From Corynebacterium suranareeae (lineage in GTDB: Bacteria; Actinomycetota; Actinomycetes; Mycobacteriales; Mycobacteriaceae), in assembly GCF_002355155.1 (NCBI RefSeq), contig NZ_AP017369.1, positions 434,001-498,000 on the forward strand: a DNA stretch of 64,000 bases. Direction: 5' to 3'. How positions within the stretch are numbered: position 1 is the stretch's first letter; each line of letters starts with the position of its first letter. The notes below the pieces were generated by a model that did no database searches, had not been told where the DNA came from, and saw only the letters and a program-made list of their open reading frames with translations. This document shows, piece by piece, positions 63,795-64,000 of the stretch. The position numbers and the translations under genes were made by a program.

Positions 63795-64000
63795 TTTCAT
63801 TTTGGCGCTGCTGAATTGCGTGTGAAATTTTTGAGGCTAGTGATCGGTTTCAAAGCCACAAATACTTCGTGTTTCATTTGGTTAAGGACTAGTCAGGCTC
63901 CGTGTGCACGCCAACTCTGGAAACCCCATTAAAAGCCGACCTGACTCACAATGATGGCCGCAAAGCTATTTGAAAGTGATCTGATTTACCTGTAGCAAAC

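Overview
The window is chromosomal DNA of a Corynebacterium, almost certainly Corynebacterium glutamicum. The evidence is a complete phenylpropanoid-degradation cluster (phd), the cAMP-responsive regulator GlxR, mycothiol-type formaldehyde dehydrogenase, dTDP-rhamnose cell-wall genes with an RmlC-RmlD fusion, and gene order that follows a large block known from Mycobacterium tuberculosis (RidA / MBL hydrolase / Crp / nth / TlpA-like thioredoxin / Nudix / MarP / epoxide hydrolase / SerB-like HAD / 6C RNA / Ssd / Tad pilus / helicase / cspA / topA / adenylate cyclase / HolB).

Layout. 384-1003: a two-gene RidA operon. 1079-8617: the phd cluster, with phdR-phdA-phdT on the minus strand and phdBCDE on the plus strand, divergent around 4785-4975. 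It takes up phenylpropanoids, activates them to CoA thioesters and shortens the side chain; it interrupts the conserved backbone. 8714-18040: housekeeping backbone (MBL hydrolase, glxR, nth, thioredoxin, CoA Nudix, MarP-type protease, epoxide hydrolase, DUF1469 protein, SerB-like HAD) ending in a 6C small RNA. 18041-22409: Flp/Tad pilus operon (ssd, tadA, tadB, tadC, flp, tadE, tadG-like). 22404-29279: SftH/MrfA-like helicase, cspA, topA. 29941-33974: a 1284-residue VaFE-repeat adhesin with an LASTG sorting signal, followed by an unlisted 51-residue acidic peptide. 34551-37401: adenylate cyclase cyaB and holB, then tRNA-Thr(CGT). 37817-38720: AT-rich accessory gene pair. 38781-46269: P-loop kinase, RluC-type pseudouridine synthase, intact GH3 beta-glucosidase, fadH with MBL partner, a degenerate SDR and an MFS exporter. 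46291-53159: epimerase, DUF2304/GT2 pair, RNase H-like protein, glycosyltransferase, UshA.

53160-57037 is an accessory island: a decaying HigBA toxin-antitoxin pair (nonsense codon in the toxin, ATG-to-ATA change at the likely antitoxin start), isolated CRISPR-like repeats, a two-gene membrane/GAF-like operon of unknown role, a truncated gene followed by a small immunity-like protein, and a three-repeat type I-E CRISPR array without cas genes. 57038-62023 holds adhC, rmlA-rmlCD-rmlB and a nitroreductase, and the window ends with an iron-siderophore lipoprotein behind a DtxR-like box.

Intergenic DNA carries several dispersed repeat families: one about 150 bp long in five copies, one AAATGGTGAATC palindromic family in two clusters, and a frequent 12-mer GCTTKTCGACGC. 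The most promising undescribed material is the 54868-56057 operon, the small acidic peptide behind the adhesin, and the CRISPR/TA relics around them.
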